A stretch of DNA of 64,000 nt from an uncultured Bacteroidota bacterium (GTDB taxonomy: Bacteria > Bacteroidota > Bacteroidia > Chitinophagales > Saprospiraceae): the NCBI GenBank assembly GCA_937870795.1, contig CALMWS010000387.1:20370-84369 (forward strand), in the 5' to 3' direction. The position numbers and the translations under genes were made by a program. Within the stretch, counting starts at the first letter, position 1, and every line of letters starts with the position of its first letter. Below the pieces are notes generated by a model, which was given only the letters and a program-made list of their open reading frames with translations, did no database searches and was not told the origin of the DNA. Shown here one piece after another: positions 1-8,219 of the stretch.

Positions 1-2103
1 ATTGTTTTGGTTTTTGCCCAATGTAGCAAAAAAACCATGGATAAATCGACTGGTCAGTCGGCAAAAAACACAGAAGCATTCAGGAGCAAAGCACCATCGC
101 CTGCTGCAGCGCGCCCGATAAACCTGGGCACTTACAATTCATTTGACCTGGCAAACGGTCTTAAAGTGATTGTGGTTGAAAATCACAAACTGCCAAAAGT
201 ATCTTATCAGATTTCATTGTCAAATGATCCCATATTGGAAGGTGAACAAAGTGGCTATGTCCAGTTTGCAGGAGACCTTTTGACCAAGGGAACCAAAAAC
301 AGAACAAAGTCAAAGTTGGATGAAGAAGTTGACTTTATAGGAGCCACTCTCAATTCATCCGCTTCCGGAATGTTTGGATCTTCACTTAAGAAACATTCAT
401 CCAGATTGTTGGATCTAATGACCGATGTTCTGTACAATCCAACATTTCCCGCAGATGAGTTTGAGAAAATGAAATCTCAATCGATATCAGCACTTGCGTC
501 ATCAAAAACAGATGCCAACAGCATTGCAGAAAATGTATCCTCGGTGGTTACCTATGGTAAAAAACATCCTTATGGTGAAGTTCAAACCGAAAAGACAGTC
601 AATTCAATAACCCTCGACAAGTGTAAGGAATATTACAATACCTACTTTAAGCCCAACAACGCTTATTTGGTAATTGTAGGAGACATTACTTTGGCGGAAG
701 CAAAAGCGCAGGCTGAAAAGCATTTTTCATCCTGGAAATCGGGTACAGTTCCTTCTTCCAAGTATGAAACACCGGCATTGCCGAAAGAACCCAAAGTGGT
801 TTTTGCAAACAAAGATGGTGCGGTTCAATCGGTTATCAATGTTACCTACCCTGTAAATCTCAAGCCGGGTGATAATGATGAATTGGCTGCAAATGTGATG
901 AATAACATACTGGGAGGTGGTATTTTTTCAGGAAGGTTGATGCAAAACTTACGTGAGAAAAAGGCTTATACCTATGGCGCAAGATCTAGCTTAAACTCAG
1001 ATCGATTGGTTGGAAATTTCAAGGCTTTTGCAAGTGTTAGGAACGCTGTCACTGACTCATCTGTACAGGAGTTTATCTATGAAATGGACAGAATGGTAAA
1101 AGAGCCCGTTACTGAAAATGATATCCAGTTAGCAAAAAACAGCATGGCTGGTAGTTTTGCCAGATCTCTGGAATCTCCACAAACAATAGCAGGTTTTGCG
1201 CTGAATACATACAAGTACAATCTACCCAAAGATTATTACAACACATACCTTTCCAGACTTGAAAAAATAACAATAGCCGATATTCAGCGTGTTGCCAATA
1301 AATTTGTGAGTCCCCAGAATGCATACATTGTGGTAGTAGGTAACAAAGATGAGGTAGCAGAAAAATTAATCCGTTTTGATGGTGATAAAAAGATCGACTA
1401 TTACGATGCTTATGGAGAGGTATTGAATTACGACAATTTGGTTATCCCCGCAGGATTGACGGGTGTGAATGTGGTGGAAGACTATATTACAGCTATTGGG
1501 GGGATGAGCAAATTGCAGGCAGTAAATGCTATGGTTACTGAGGCCACCATGTCACTCATGGGGCAGGAAGCAAAATTGACCACCAAACACAAGTCACCTG
1601 ACAAATTTTTGTTCTCCATGCAAATCAATGGCATGGCCATGCAAGAACAAAAGCTCAACGGTCAAAAAGCAGCATCCTCTCAGATGGGTCAAACCAAAGT
1701 TTTCATGGCAGGTGAACCCGAGTTTGAGGATATGAAAGATCAGGCTCAGATGTTTGATCAGATGCATTACCTGACTAAAGGATTCAAAATTGAATTAAAA
1801 GGGGTTGAAGAACTGGATGGTCAGAAATGTTATAAGCTCTCTGTGACTGACGATAAAGGTGAGGTTACAACTCAATTTTACAATATTACTACAAGCTTAC
1901 TTGCGCGCGTATCTTCTGTTGCAGGCGAAGGAGATAAGGCAAAGACGCTTAATACCGACTACAAAGATTACAGGGATGTAAATGGTATATTGATGCCCTT
2001 TGAAATCACGCTAACGGGACAGGCGCCCTTCCCTCTGGTGATGAAAGTGGGGAAATATGAATTTAATGTTACAATCAATGATACTGATTTTGAAATCAAA
2101 TAA
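1..2103 (+). CDS. M16 peptidase-like protein, catalytically dead, 5' end cut off
   Basis: The frame is open from base 1 and the first residues (LVFAQC) look like the end of a secretion signal, so the N terminus lies outside the window. Numbering from the TTG at 7, an M16 (pitrilysin-type) N-domain spans about residues 40-235. An M16 C-domain runs to about 460 and carries the conserved block GGGIFSGRLMQNLREK. The zinc motif HxxEH, expected around residues 84-92, is replaced by YVQFAGDLL. I infer that this copy is inactive and pairs with an active M16 subunit, perhaps encoded just upstream. Residues of about 480-698 form an extra beta-rich domain resembling outer-membrane lipoprotein-sorting (LolA/LolB-like) proteins. 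A bidirectional terminator follows the stop. Confidence 0.85.
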   Translation: MVLVFAQCSKKTMDKSTGQSAKNTEAFRSKAPSPAAARPINLGTYNSFDLANGLKVIVVENHKLPKVSYQISLSNDPILEGEQSGYVQFAGDLLTKGTKNRTKSKLDEEVDFIGATLNSSASGMFGSSLKKHSSRLLDLMTDVLYNPTFPADEFEKMKSQSISALASSKTDANSIAENVSSVVTYGKKHPYGEVQTEKTVNSITLDKCKEYYNTYFKPNNAYLVIVGDITLAEAKAQAEKHFSSWKSGTVPSSKYETPALPKEPKVVFANKDGAVQSVINVTYPVNLKPGDNDELAANVMNNILGGGIFSGRLMQNLREKKAYTYGARSSLNSDRLVGNFKAFASVRNAVTDSSVQEFIYEMDRMVKEPVTENDIQLAKNSMAGSFARSLESPQTIAGFALNTYKYNLPKDYYNTYLSRLEKITIADIQRVANKFVSPQNAYIVVVGNKDEVAEKLIRFDGDKKIDYYDAYGEVLNYDNLVIPAGLTGVNVVEDYITAIGGMSKLQAVNAMVTEATMSLMGQEAKLTTKHKSPDKFLFSMQINGMAMQEQKLNGQKAASSQMGQTKVFMAGEPEFEDMKDQAQMFDQMHYLTKGFKIELKGVEELDGQKCYKLSVTDDKGEVTTQFYNITTSLLARVSSVAGEGDKAKTLNTDYKDYRDVNGILMPFEITLTGQAPFPLVMKVGKYEFNVTINDTDFEIK

Positions 2104-2110
2104 AAATTAT

Positions 2111-2138
2111 AAAGCCCTGGAAACAGGGCTTTTTTTTT
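2111..2138. terminator. bidirectional Rho-independent terminator
   Basis: A nine-base-pair stem (AAAGCCCTG / CAGGGCTTT) with a GAAA loop is followed by a T run on the + strand and an AT-rich tail on the - strand. It separates the convergent M16-like gene and purB. Confidence 0.88.
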
Positions 2139-3468
2139 ACATTGAATAACCTGTGTAACTCAAAGGAGACAGCTGTCGCAGTTCAGCTTTGACATCATCG
2201 TTGACTGGAAGAGAATCAATAAATTCCAAAAATCGTTCCATTGACAATCCCTGAGTGCCTCTTGTAAATTGTTTGAGAAGTTCATAAGGGTGGGGCACCC
2301 CCTCTCTTCTAAGTATGCTCTGGATGCCCTCTGCAATGACTGCAACATTTTGGGAGAGTTCGGCTTTGATTTTGGCTTCATCGGGGCTTAATTTGCCAAG
2401 TCCTTTGGATATTGAGTTGATGGCAATGAGGATGTGGGCCAGGGGTACACCAACATTTCTCAAAACTGTTGAATCAGTTAAATCTCTCTGTAGCCTTGAA
2501 ACTGGCAATTTTTCAGCCAGAAAGCCAAGGATTGCATTGGCAAGGAGCAAATTGCCTTCTGCATTTTCAAAATCAATTGGGTTTACTTTGTGAGGCATGG
2601 CTGAAGACCCCACTTCATTGGCAACTGTTTTTTGTTTAATGTAATTCATGCTGATATATGTCCAAATATCTCTGCAAAAATCAACAAGGATAGTGTTGAT
2701 GCGAATCCATTGATGAAAATAAGCGGCTTCTTGATCGTAGTGCGCAATTTGGGTGGTGGTTTGCAGTCTGGTAAGGCCTAAATTTTTAATAAACGCATCT
2801 GCAAAAGAAGGCCAGTTGACATTGGGAAAGGTAACTTTGTGTGCATTGAAATTTCCGGTAGCACCACCGAATTTGGCAACAAAAGTCAATTTCTCCAGCT
2901 GATCAACTTGCTGAAGAAGTCGTTCAACAAAAACATACATCTCTTTTTTAAAAGTAGTGGGGCTAGCAGGCTGGCCGTGTGTATGCGCCAACATTGGCAA
3001 CTGAGGAAATCGATCGGCCAATTCGGCAATCGCGTTAATCATGCTTTTTAAAAGAGGTACCATTACATCTTTGGTAGCGTTTTTCATCATTAGCGGAAAC
3101 GCAGTATTATTGATGTCCTGAGAGGTAAGACCAAAGTGAATGTATTCAATGTAATCTTTCAGACCATGTGCTTCAAAAAGATCTCTTAGAAAATATTCAA
3201 CAGCTTTTACATCGTGATTGGTTGTTTTTTCTATCTCTTTTATTTTTTGAGCCTGCGATTCATCCATTTCATCAATGGCTGAGTTCAATGAAGCAGGAAT
3301 ATGGTCAAGCCTTATAAGGTCACCTACTTGCGCGGAATGAAGATGAACAAAATATTCAAACTCGACTTTGACGCGATATCGGATTAATGCAAATTCTGAA
3401 AAATAGGAAGACAATACTTTTGTTTGATTTGCATATCTACCATCGATGGGACTTATGGCTTTGAGCAT
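2137..3468 (-). CDS. purB: adenylosuccinate lyase
   Basis: PurB removes fumarate from SAICAR and from adenylosuccinate, two cytoplasmic steps of purine synthesis. The 443-residue length matches the E. coli-type branch (about 456). The fumarase/aspartase-superfamily signature SSAMPHKVNP lies near residues 288-297 with its catalytic serine, and TSQDINNTA lies near residue 115. The ATG at 3468 is 3 bases beyond the ppk1 stop, so the two genes are almost certainly co-transcribed. The stop codon sits inside the T run of the shared terminator. Confidence 0.96.
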   Translation of the reverse strand: MLKAISPIDGRYANQTKVLSSYFSEFALIRYRVKVEFEYFVHLHSAQVGDLIRLDHIPASLNSAIDEMDESQAQKIKEIEKTTNHDVKAVEYFLRDLFEAHGLKDYIEYIHFGLTSQDINNTAFPLMMKNATKDVMVPLLKSMINAIAELADRFPQLPMLAHTHGQPASPTTFKKEMYVFVERLLQQVDQLEKLTFVAKFGGATGNFNAHKVTFPNVNWPSFADAFIKNLGLTRLQTTTQIAHYDQEAAYFHQWIRINTILVDFCRDIWTYISMNYIKQKTVANEVGSSAMPHKVNPIDFENAEGNLLLANAILGFLAEKLPVSRLQRDLTDSTVLRNVGVPLAHILIAINSISKGLGKLSPDEAKIKAELSQNVAVIAEGIQSILRREGVPHPYELLKQFTRGTQGLSMERFLEFIDSLPVNDDVKAELRQLSPLSYTGYSM

Positions 3469-3471
3469 TGG

Positions 3472-5589
3472 TTATTTATTTTTTTTGGGTGATACCTTCT
3501 TTGGTGTGGGTTTGCCTTCATTTTCTTCCTGCTGTTTGAATGATTCTGTTACCCGTTTAATATAATAATAGGTTTCAATTTGAGCTCTTACTGCCAAATC
3601 ATAATCTGATGTTCTATAATTATTGACTTTGCCAAAGTCCAGTGACCTTGCTTTGACATTGTCCTGCAATTGGATTTGTAAGAGGGTTTTGAATACTTCC
3701 TTTATTCTGGCATCATAAATAGGGATCAAAGTTTCTACCCGGAAATGCAAATTTCTTTCCATCCAATCTGCAGAAGAAATAAAAAGTTCTTCATCTCCAT
3801 TATTCAAAAAATAAAAAATTCTTGAATGCTCGAGAAACCTATCAACAATGGAAATTCCTTTGATACTGTCGCTTAAACCTGGTTTGCCTGTAAGTAAGGA
3901 GCAAACACTCCTGATGATGATAAAGACTTCAACGCCGGCCTCGTTGGCCTTGTATAAGAGTTCAAGCATATCTTTTTGCTCCAGGTTGTTCATTTTGAGA
4001 ATCATCCTGGCTGGCAGTCCTTTTTTTGCATTTCCAATTTCCCGCTCAACGAGATAAACAAATTTATCTTTCAAATTGAACAGTCCCACCCCTAAATGTT
4101 GAAATTCCAATTCAGGGGGTTTCTTAGTCTCAAGGAAGGAGAAAACACGGGTTGCTTCGGAAGTAATTCGCGGATCGGCGGTAAAAATGCCTACATCTGA
4201 ATAGAGTTTGGCTGTGTTTTCATGAAAATTACCGGTACTGCAATAGGCATAAATTTTGGGTGTGCCTTTTTCCAATCTTCTTACAATGGCCATTTTGGAA
4301 TGCACTTTATATCCTGGTAAAGAATAGTATACATTTACACCATTGGAGGCAAGTGTTTCTCCCCACATTAAGTTGGTTTCTTCATCAAACCTTGCTTTTA
4401 CTTCAATAAAGGTAGATACCTGTTTGCCATTTGATACTGCTCTTTTGAGAGCATCCATGATGCGGCTTACTTTGGCCACCCTGTATTGGATGATCTTGAT
4501 ATGGGTAACATTGGGGTCAATAGCAGCATCTTCAAAAAACTTGATTACAGCTTCATACTTATGATAAGGTACATGGATGAAAAAGTCATTTCTTGCTATT
4601 ACATCAAAAATATTATCTGCCTGTTCAAGCAGTGGAATGGAAAGAGGTGGGAGCGGTGTATCTTTGAGGTGATTTAATTCGTAATGTGGAAATTTGAAGA
4701 AATCACTGTTGTTGTGATACCTGCCCTCTGGCAACAAATCATAGCTGGAAAGATCAAATACCGACATGAGAAAATCCAGCATATGCTTAGGCATCGAACG
4801 GTCATATACCAGTCTAGATGCCTGACCTATGTTCCTTTGATTGAGAGATTTCTTTATTTTGTCTAATAAATTGCCCGAGAATTCATCATCAATGTACAAC
4901 TCTGCATCTCTTGTCAATTTTATGGAATAGGAATCAAGGATGTCATAGCCTGGAAAGATCTGAGATATGTTGTGCCTTACTATATCTCCAATCATGATTA
5001 GCTCATGTTTTTCTTTTGATTTATTGGGCAGTTCCAGAAATCTAGGTAGATGATCTGAGGGAACTTTAACAATAGCATAGTGGGTATCTTTTACTTCCTT
5101 GTCTTGCAAATGTAATGCAAGATACAAAGCGTTGTTATTAAGAAATGGTTTGACCTTATTGCCTACCAACAAAACAGGCTGGGCATAGGGCAACATAAAA
5201 TCTTTGAAATATTTTTCAATAAACTCAATTTGGTCTTTATTGAGTTTTTCGCGCCTCAGTAAATAAATGTTATTCCTTTTTAGGTCAGGTATGATCTCAC
5301 GCTCAAATACCCTGGAAAATTCCATTTGCTGATCGTTAACGATTGCAAGAATTTCTTCCAGAATTTCCGATGGTTGATAGTCCAATTCTTTTTGGGCACT
5401 TTTACCAGCTCTAACAAGGCTTCTGTGACTAGCAACCCTAACTCGGAAATACTCGTCAAGGTTTGATGAGTAAATAGCAAGAAATTTAATTCGTTCGAAC
5501 AAAGGCACATTTTTGTCCTTTGCTTCTTGTAAAACCCGATAGTTAAAGTCCAACCAGCTGATATCCCGGTGCTTATATCTTTCTTGCAT
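3472..5589 (-). CDS. ppk1: polyphosphate kinase 1
   Basis: PPK1 reversibly transfers the gamma phosphate of ATP onto inorganic polyphosphate chains. At 705 residues it is full length. The N-domain begins with SWLDFNYRVLQEA and NLDEYFRVRV. The catalytic histidine is H430 in GYKVHSKMAIV, equivalent to the autophosphorylated His435 of E. coli, and the second phospholipase-D-like half carries STGNFHENTAKLYSDVG. The last 20 or so residues are Lys/Pro-rich (PTPKKVSPKKNK) and probably disordered. It is the first gene of a ppk1-purB unit and diverges from tpiA; a TAACTTTG promoter element lies 21 bases upstream. Confidence 0.96.
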   Translation of the reverse strand: MQERYKHRDISWLDFNYRVLQEAKDKNVPLFERIKFLAIYSSNLDEYFRVRVASHRSLVRAGKSAQKELDYQPSEILEEILAIVNDQQMEFSRVFEREIIPDLKRNNIYLLRREKLNKDQIEFIEKYFKDFMLPYAQPVLLVGNKVKPFLNNNALYLALHLQDKEVKDTHYAIVKVPSDHLPRFLELPNKSKEKHELIMIGDIVRHNISQIFPGYDILDSYSIKLTRDAELYIDDEFSGNLLDKIKKSLNQRNIGQASRLVYDRSMPKHMLDFLMSVFDLSSYDLLPEGRYHNNSDFFKFPHYELNHLKDTPLPPLSIPLLEQADNIFDVIARNDFFIHVPYHKYEAVIKFFEDAAIDPNVTHIKIIQYRVAKVSRIMDALKRAVSNGKQVSTFIEVKARFDEETNLMWGETLASNGVNVYYSLPGYKVHSKMAIVRRLEKGTPKIYAYCSTGNFHENTAKLYSDVGIFTADPRITSEATRVFSFLETKKPPELEFQHLGVGLFNLKDKFVYLVEREIGNAKKGLPARMILKMNNLEQKDMLELLYKANEAGVEVFIIIRSVCSLLTGKPGLSDSIKGISIVDRFLEHSRIFYFLNNGDEELFISSADWMERNLHFRVETLIPIYDARIKEVFKTLLQIQLQDNVKARSLDFGKVNNYRTSDYDLAVRAQIETYYYIKRVTESFKQQEENEGKPTPKKVSPKKNK

Positions 5590-5609
5590 GTAAACTCTTC
5601 ATTTCTGGG

Positions 5610-5617
5610 CAAAGTTA
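5610..5617 (-). promoter_or_regulatory. -7 element of ppk1-purB promoter
   Basis: TAACTTTG on the - strand matches the Bacteroidota consensus TAnnTTTG. A start site about 6 bases downstream would leave a leader of roughly 15 bases before ATG 5589. No convincing -33 TTG was seen. Confidence 0.5.
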
Positions 5618-5656
5618 ATTCTTTCTATCAAGATAATTTGGTGGCAGTGCAGGCTA

Positions 5657-5689
5657 TTGTTTAACACACCATTTATTTCCTTATTTTTG
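5657..5689 (+). promoter_or_regulatory. tpiA promoter
   Basis: TATTTTTG (5682-5689) matches the Bacteroidota -7 element, with TTG at 5657-5659, a spacer of 22. It implies transcription from about 5695 and so rules out the upstream in-frame start at 5657 in favour of ATG 5705. Confidence 0.55.
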
Positions 5690-5704
5690 TGGAAAAATAA
5701 AATA

Positions 5705-6469
5705 ATGAGGCGTAAGATAGCGGCTGGAAACTGGAAAATGCACAAAAACTATAGTGAAGCCATGGAACTTGCAGAAGCCATTTCTGAAGCAGAAATAGCT
5801 GACAATGTGCAAGTTATTTTGGGGGTACCCTTTGTTTATTTGAAAGATATCCATGAAATGGTACATAGCAGTGGAGCAGTTGCTGTAGCAGCCCAAAATT
5901 GCCATTCAGCAGATGCAGGTGCTTTTACAGGGGAGATTGCGCCTTCCATGCTTCGATCAATCGGTGTACGATACGTCATTTTGGGACACTCCGAAAGACG
6001 CCAATATTTTAATGAAAGTGAAGCCTGGATTCTGGAAAAAATGGAAACTGCCCTTAAAAACGGTATATCACCAATATATTGCTGTGGAGAACCACTTGAG
6101 GTTCGAAAAGCGGGCAACCATGAGCTGCTTGTAGCTCAACAATTGCAGGGATCGCTTTTGCAACTTTCTGTAGAGCAATTGCTACAGTGTATTGTTGCTT
6201 ACGAACCTGTTTGGGCTATAGGTACTGGAGAAACAGCCAGCCCTGATCAAGCTCAGGAAATGCATCATTTTATTAGAAAGTGCATATCGGAAAAATATGG
6301 AGAGGAAATTGCCAGTCAAATAAGAATTCTGTATGGTGGATCGGTAAAAGCTTCAAATGCCAAAGAGTTATTTCAAATGGCAGATGTTGATGGTGGGCTT
6401 GTAGGAGGTGCTAGTCTTGTGGCTGATGAGTTTATCGCTATAATTTCTGCCTTGGGTGGGATCAGTTGA
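5705..6469 (+). CDS. tpiA: triosephosphate isomerase
   Basis: TpiA interconverts dihydroxyacetone phosphate and glyceraldehyde 3-phosphate in glycolysis. The 254-residue TIM barrel starts MRRKIAAGNWKMHKN. The catalytic residues fall at canonical positions: K11, H95 (LGHSERR) and E167 (AYEPVWAIGTG). The phosphate-binding YGGSV and GGLVGGASL loops are present near the C terminus. An in-frame start at 5657 would add 16 residues before the conserved N terminus and precede the likely transcription start, so I chose 5705. The 3' end overlaps the convergent small gene by 8 bases. Confidence 0.97.
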   Translation: MRRKIAAGNWKMHKNYSEAMELAEAISEAEIADNVQVILGVPFVYLKDIHEMVHSSGAVAVAAQNCHSADAGAFTGEIAPSMLRSIGVRYVILGHSERRQYFNESEAWILEKMETALKNGISPIYCCGEPLEVRKAGNHELLVAQQLQGSLLQLSVEQLLQCIVAYEPVWAIGTGETASPDQAQEMHHFIRKCISEKYGEEIASQIRILYGGSVKASNAKELFQMADVDGGLVGGASLVADEFIAIISALGGIS

Positions 6470-6761
6470 GTGAAAAATTGAGTTTTATAGGAGCCCATTC
6501 CACAAACATCAATTCAGTGTAATGATAATCCATATATCGAATCAAGGGTAGTTTTTCAATGTGATGGACCAATTCACTTTCGCTGTCGCTCTTAGCCATA
6601 ATCCAAACTTTAGTTCTGTCTTGAGCTACCGTGTAACTTAAAAAAATATCTTTATAAATAAGCTCATGGACCATCTTTCTGTGATCGGGCAGTAAGTTTA
6701 TAAATTCGTCATACGGAATATCGTTGACTGTCAATTCTACCATAAATAACCTTGCTGCCAT
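6462..6761 (-). CDS. small ferredoxin-fold protein, muconolactone-isomerase-like
   Basis: This 99-residue protein has no signal peptide. Its pattern (MVELTVND near the start, SYTVAQDRTKVWIM in the middle, LMFVEW near the end) resembles the small dimeric alpha+beta-barrel family that includes muconolactone isomerase. I see no catalytic signature, so the enzymatic role is unknown. It starts 2 bases after the lipoprotein gene upstream, and they are probably co-transcribed. Its last 8 bases overlap tpiA on the other strand. An internal Met at residue 7 is an alternative start. Confidence 0.75.
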   Translation of the reverse strand: MAARLFMVELTVNDIPYDEFINLLPDHRKMVHELIYKDIFLSYTVAQDRTKVWIMAKSDSESELVHHIEKLPLIRYMDYHYTELMFVEWAPIKLNFSLN

Positions 6762-6763
6762 CT

Positions 6764-7288
6764 TTATTTCTTAAAAATTAAATAGGAGAAGTCAAGATCC
6801 AATTTCATGGAGAGGGAAGAAAAAGTCCTGAATTTAATCCTTACTTCAATATCCATCTTATTGTCTACAATAAACTCACTGAAGTCAGCCAGCCCATTAA
6901 ATAGTTTAATTTCGGAGATGGTTCTGAATGGGATTTGTTCTTGATAGAACATCTCTTTTCTATATTCTTTATCGCTAGGTGAGACCGCAAAAACTGAGAT
7001 TTTTTCTATATCTGAAAAATCCACTCCACCTATTTTGCTATATAATCTTGCGCTACCACCTACAATTTCATCGATATTTGAAGTGTCAAGTTGATTGAGA
7101 TCCAATGTTTCGTCTACAAACATATAGACATCGTCTATTTGAAAGTAGTGAGACTCAATATTATTCAAACCAGCTGGTACTTCAAAATTCAAATTGAGTT
7201 TCCTTTCTATGTATTCTCTGTCATCTCCTCCACAACCGCCAAGATGCAGGATTGTTAGTAAGAAAAAGATGGAATAAATTGATTTCAA
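6764..7288 (-). CDS. putative lipoprotein of unknown function
   Basis: The protein has 174 residues. A short hydrophobic signal ends in the lipobox LGGC (Cys19), followed by GGDDREY, so it should be lipid-anchored in the envelope. The rest is rich in acidic residues and alternating hydrophobic beta-strand patterns, without a motif I recognise. It sits immediately upstream of the small ferredoxin-fold gene on the same strand. Confidence 0.75.
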   Translation of the reverse strand: MKSIYSIFFLLTILHLGGCGGDDREYIERKLNLNFEVPAGLNNIESHYFQIDDVYMFVDETLDLNQLDTSNIDEIVGGSARLYSKIGGVDFSDIEKISVFAVSPSDKEYRKEMFYQEQIPFRTISEIKLFNGLADFSEFIVDNKMDIEVRIKFRTFSSLSMKLDLDFSYLIFKK

Positions 7289-7348
7289 AAAAGTAAGTTA
7301 TAATTAACAAAACGAAATATCTTTCATTTTGATTACGGAAAGAAGCGA

Positions 7349-7615
7349 TTATTTTCTTTTTTTAGAAAGACTTTGAAGCCATTCCAAAGCTATGATCAGG
7401 ATGATAGCACCAGCCACTGAACTCACCAGATTGGAAAGGATTGGGTTTTCAATGTTCCATTTCATCCAATGGAAAACTTTGTGTCCAATCAGACCACCCA
7501 AAATGCCAATGACAATGTTGCCAAGAAAGCCAAAACCTTCACCCCCCAGGATTCTGCTGGCCACATAACCGCAAATGGCTCCATAGATAATTGTCCAGAA
7601 TAAATTGAAATCCAT
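7349..7615 (-). CDS. GlsB/YeaQ/YmgE-family membrane protein
   Basis: This 88-residue inner-membrane protein has three predicted helices and the glycine-rich core GYVASRILGGEG and GNIVIGILGGLIG that defines the transglycosylase-associated (GlsB/YeaQ/YmgE) family. Members are often stress-induced, but their biochemical role is not settled. It lies 15 bases downstream of the lipoprotein at 7631-8182 and is probably co-transcribed with it. Confidence 0.9.
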   Translation of the reverse strand: MDFNLFWTIIYGAICGYVASRILGGEGFGFLGNIVIGILGGLIGHKVFHWMKWNIENPILSNLVSSVAGAIILIIALEWLQSLSKKRK

Positions 7616-7630
7616 TTTTATGGTTTGAGA

Positions 7631-8182
7631 TTATTGACCTGGTCTCTTTTGAATTTTTAACAATTTAGCCTGAAATCCATTGTCCTGATAAGTGAGATTG
7701 CCCATCATAATCATGACGTCATTCACGAGCTTAATTTCGTATTCTTCGGGTTTCACATTTGGATCATCGTTTACCAATAGCAGCAAATGTGTGTCATTGT
7801 CATAATGGTATTTGCCTTTGCCTTGAATATTGCCATTGATGCCGAATTCATAACTATTATCCTGATTAAAGTCGATCCAATGCCCTTTGTAAGCTCCGGG
7901 CTTAGACATTGCGCCGTCTTTGAATGCAGCTTCATACTCCCACACACCTACATCTATAATGGCATAATTGTCCGGTTTATTCTCTCTTCTATAGGCCAAA
8001 ATGGCTTCAGCTTGTTTGTGAAGCTGAGCGATTTTACCAGCTCCCATCTTATTTTCTGCAGCCGTGGTCATAAGCGTATCCTGGACTACTTTTTCTTCCT
8101 TAGGTTCAGTATTTTCTGTGGTATTCTTGCAGGCACTGAAAGCCATCCATGAAATCATTCCAAAAATCAAAAAAACTCTCAT
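7631..8182 (-). CDS. putative lipoprotein of unknown function
   Basis: The protein has 183 residues. The signal peptide ends in lipobox FSAC (Cys18), followed by a Thr/Glu-rich linker (KNTTENTEPKEEK). The folded part, from about residue 60, has beta-strand character (WEYEAAFKDG, GHWIDFNQDNSYEFG, GKGKYHYDNDTHLLLLV), suggesting a lipocalin-like or single beta domain. I do not recognise a named family. It is transcribed away from tilS and the two start regions overlap. Confidence 0.75.
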   Translation of the reverse strand: MRVFLIFGMISWMAFSACKNTTENTEPKEEKVVQDTLMTTAAENKMGAGKIAQLHKQAEAILAYRRENKPDNYAIIDVGVWEYEAAFKDGAMSKPGAYKGHWIDFNQDNSYEFGINGNIQGKGKYHYDNDTHLLLLVNDDPNVKPEEYEIKLVNDVMIMMGNLTYQDNGFQAKLLKIQKRPGQ

Positions 8183-8183
8183 T

Positions 8184-8201
8184 TATATTTGATTAATTTT
8201 G
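8184..8201 (+). promoter_or_regulatory. candidate tilS promoter elements (two overlapping)
   Basis: Two tandem -7 matches read toward tilS: TATATTTG (8184-8191) and TAATTTTG (8194-8201). The second implies a start site near 8207. Neither has a clear -33 element. Confidence 0.4.
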
Positions 8202-8206
8202 TGGGT

Positions 8207-8214
8207 CAAAGATA
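8207..8214 (-). promoter_or_regulatory. -7 element of the 8182 lipoprotein gene
   Basis: TATCTTTG on the - strand, 25 bases before ATG 8182. It lies beside the opposing tilS elements, so the two promoters may compete. Confidence 0.45.
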
Positions 8215-8219
8215 CTAAG

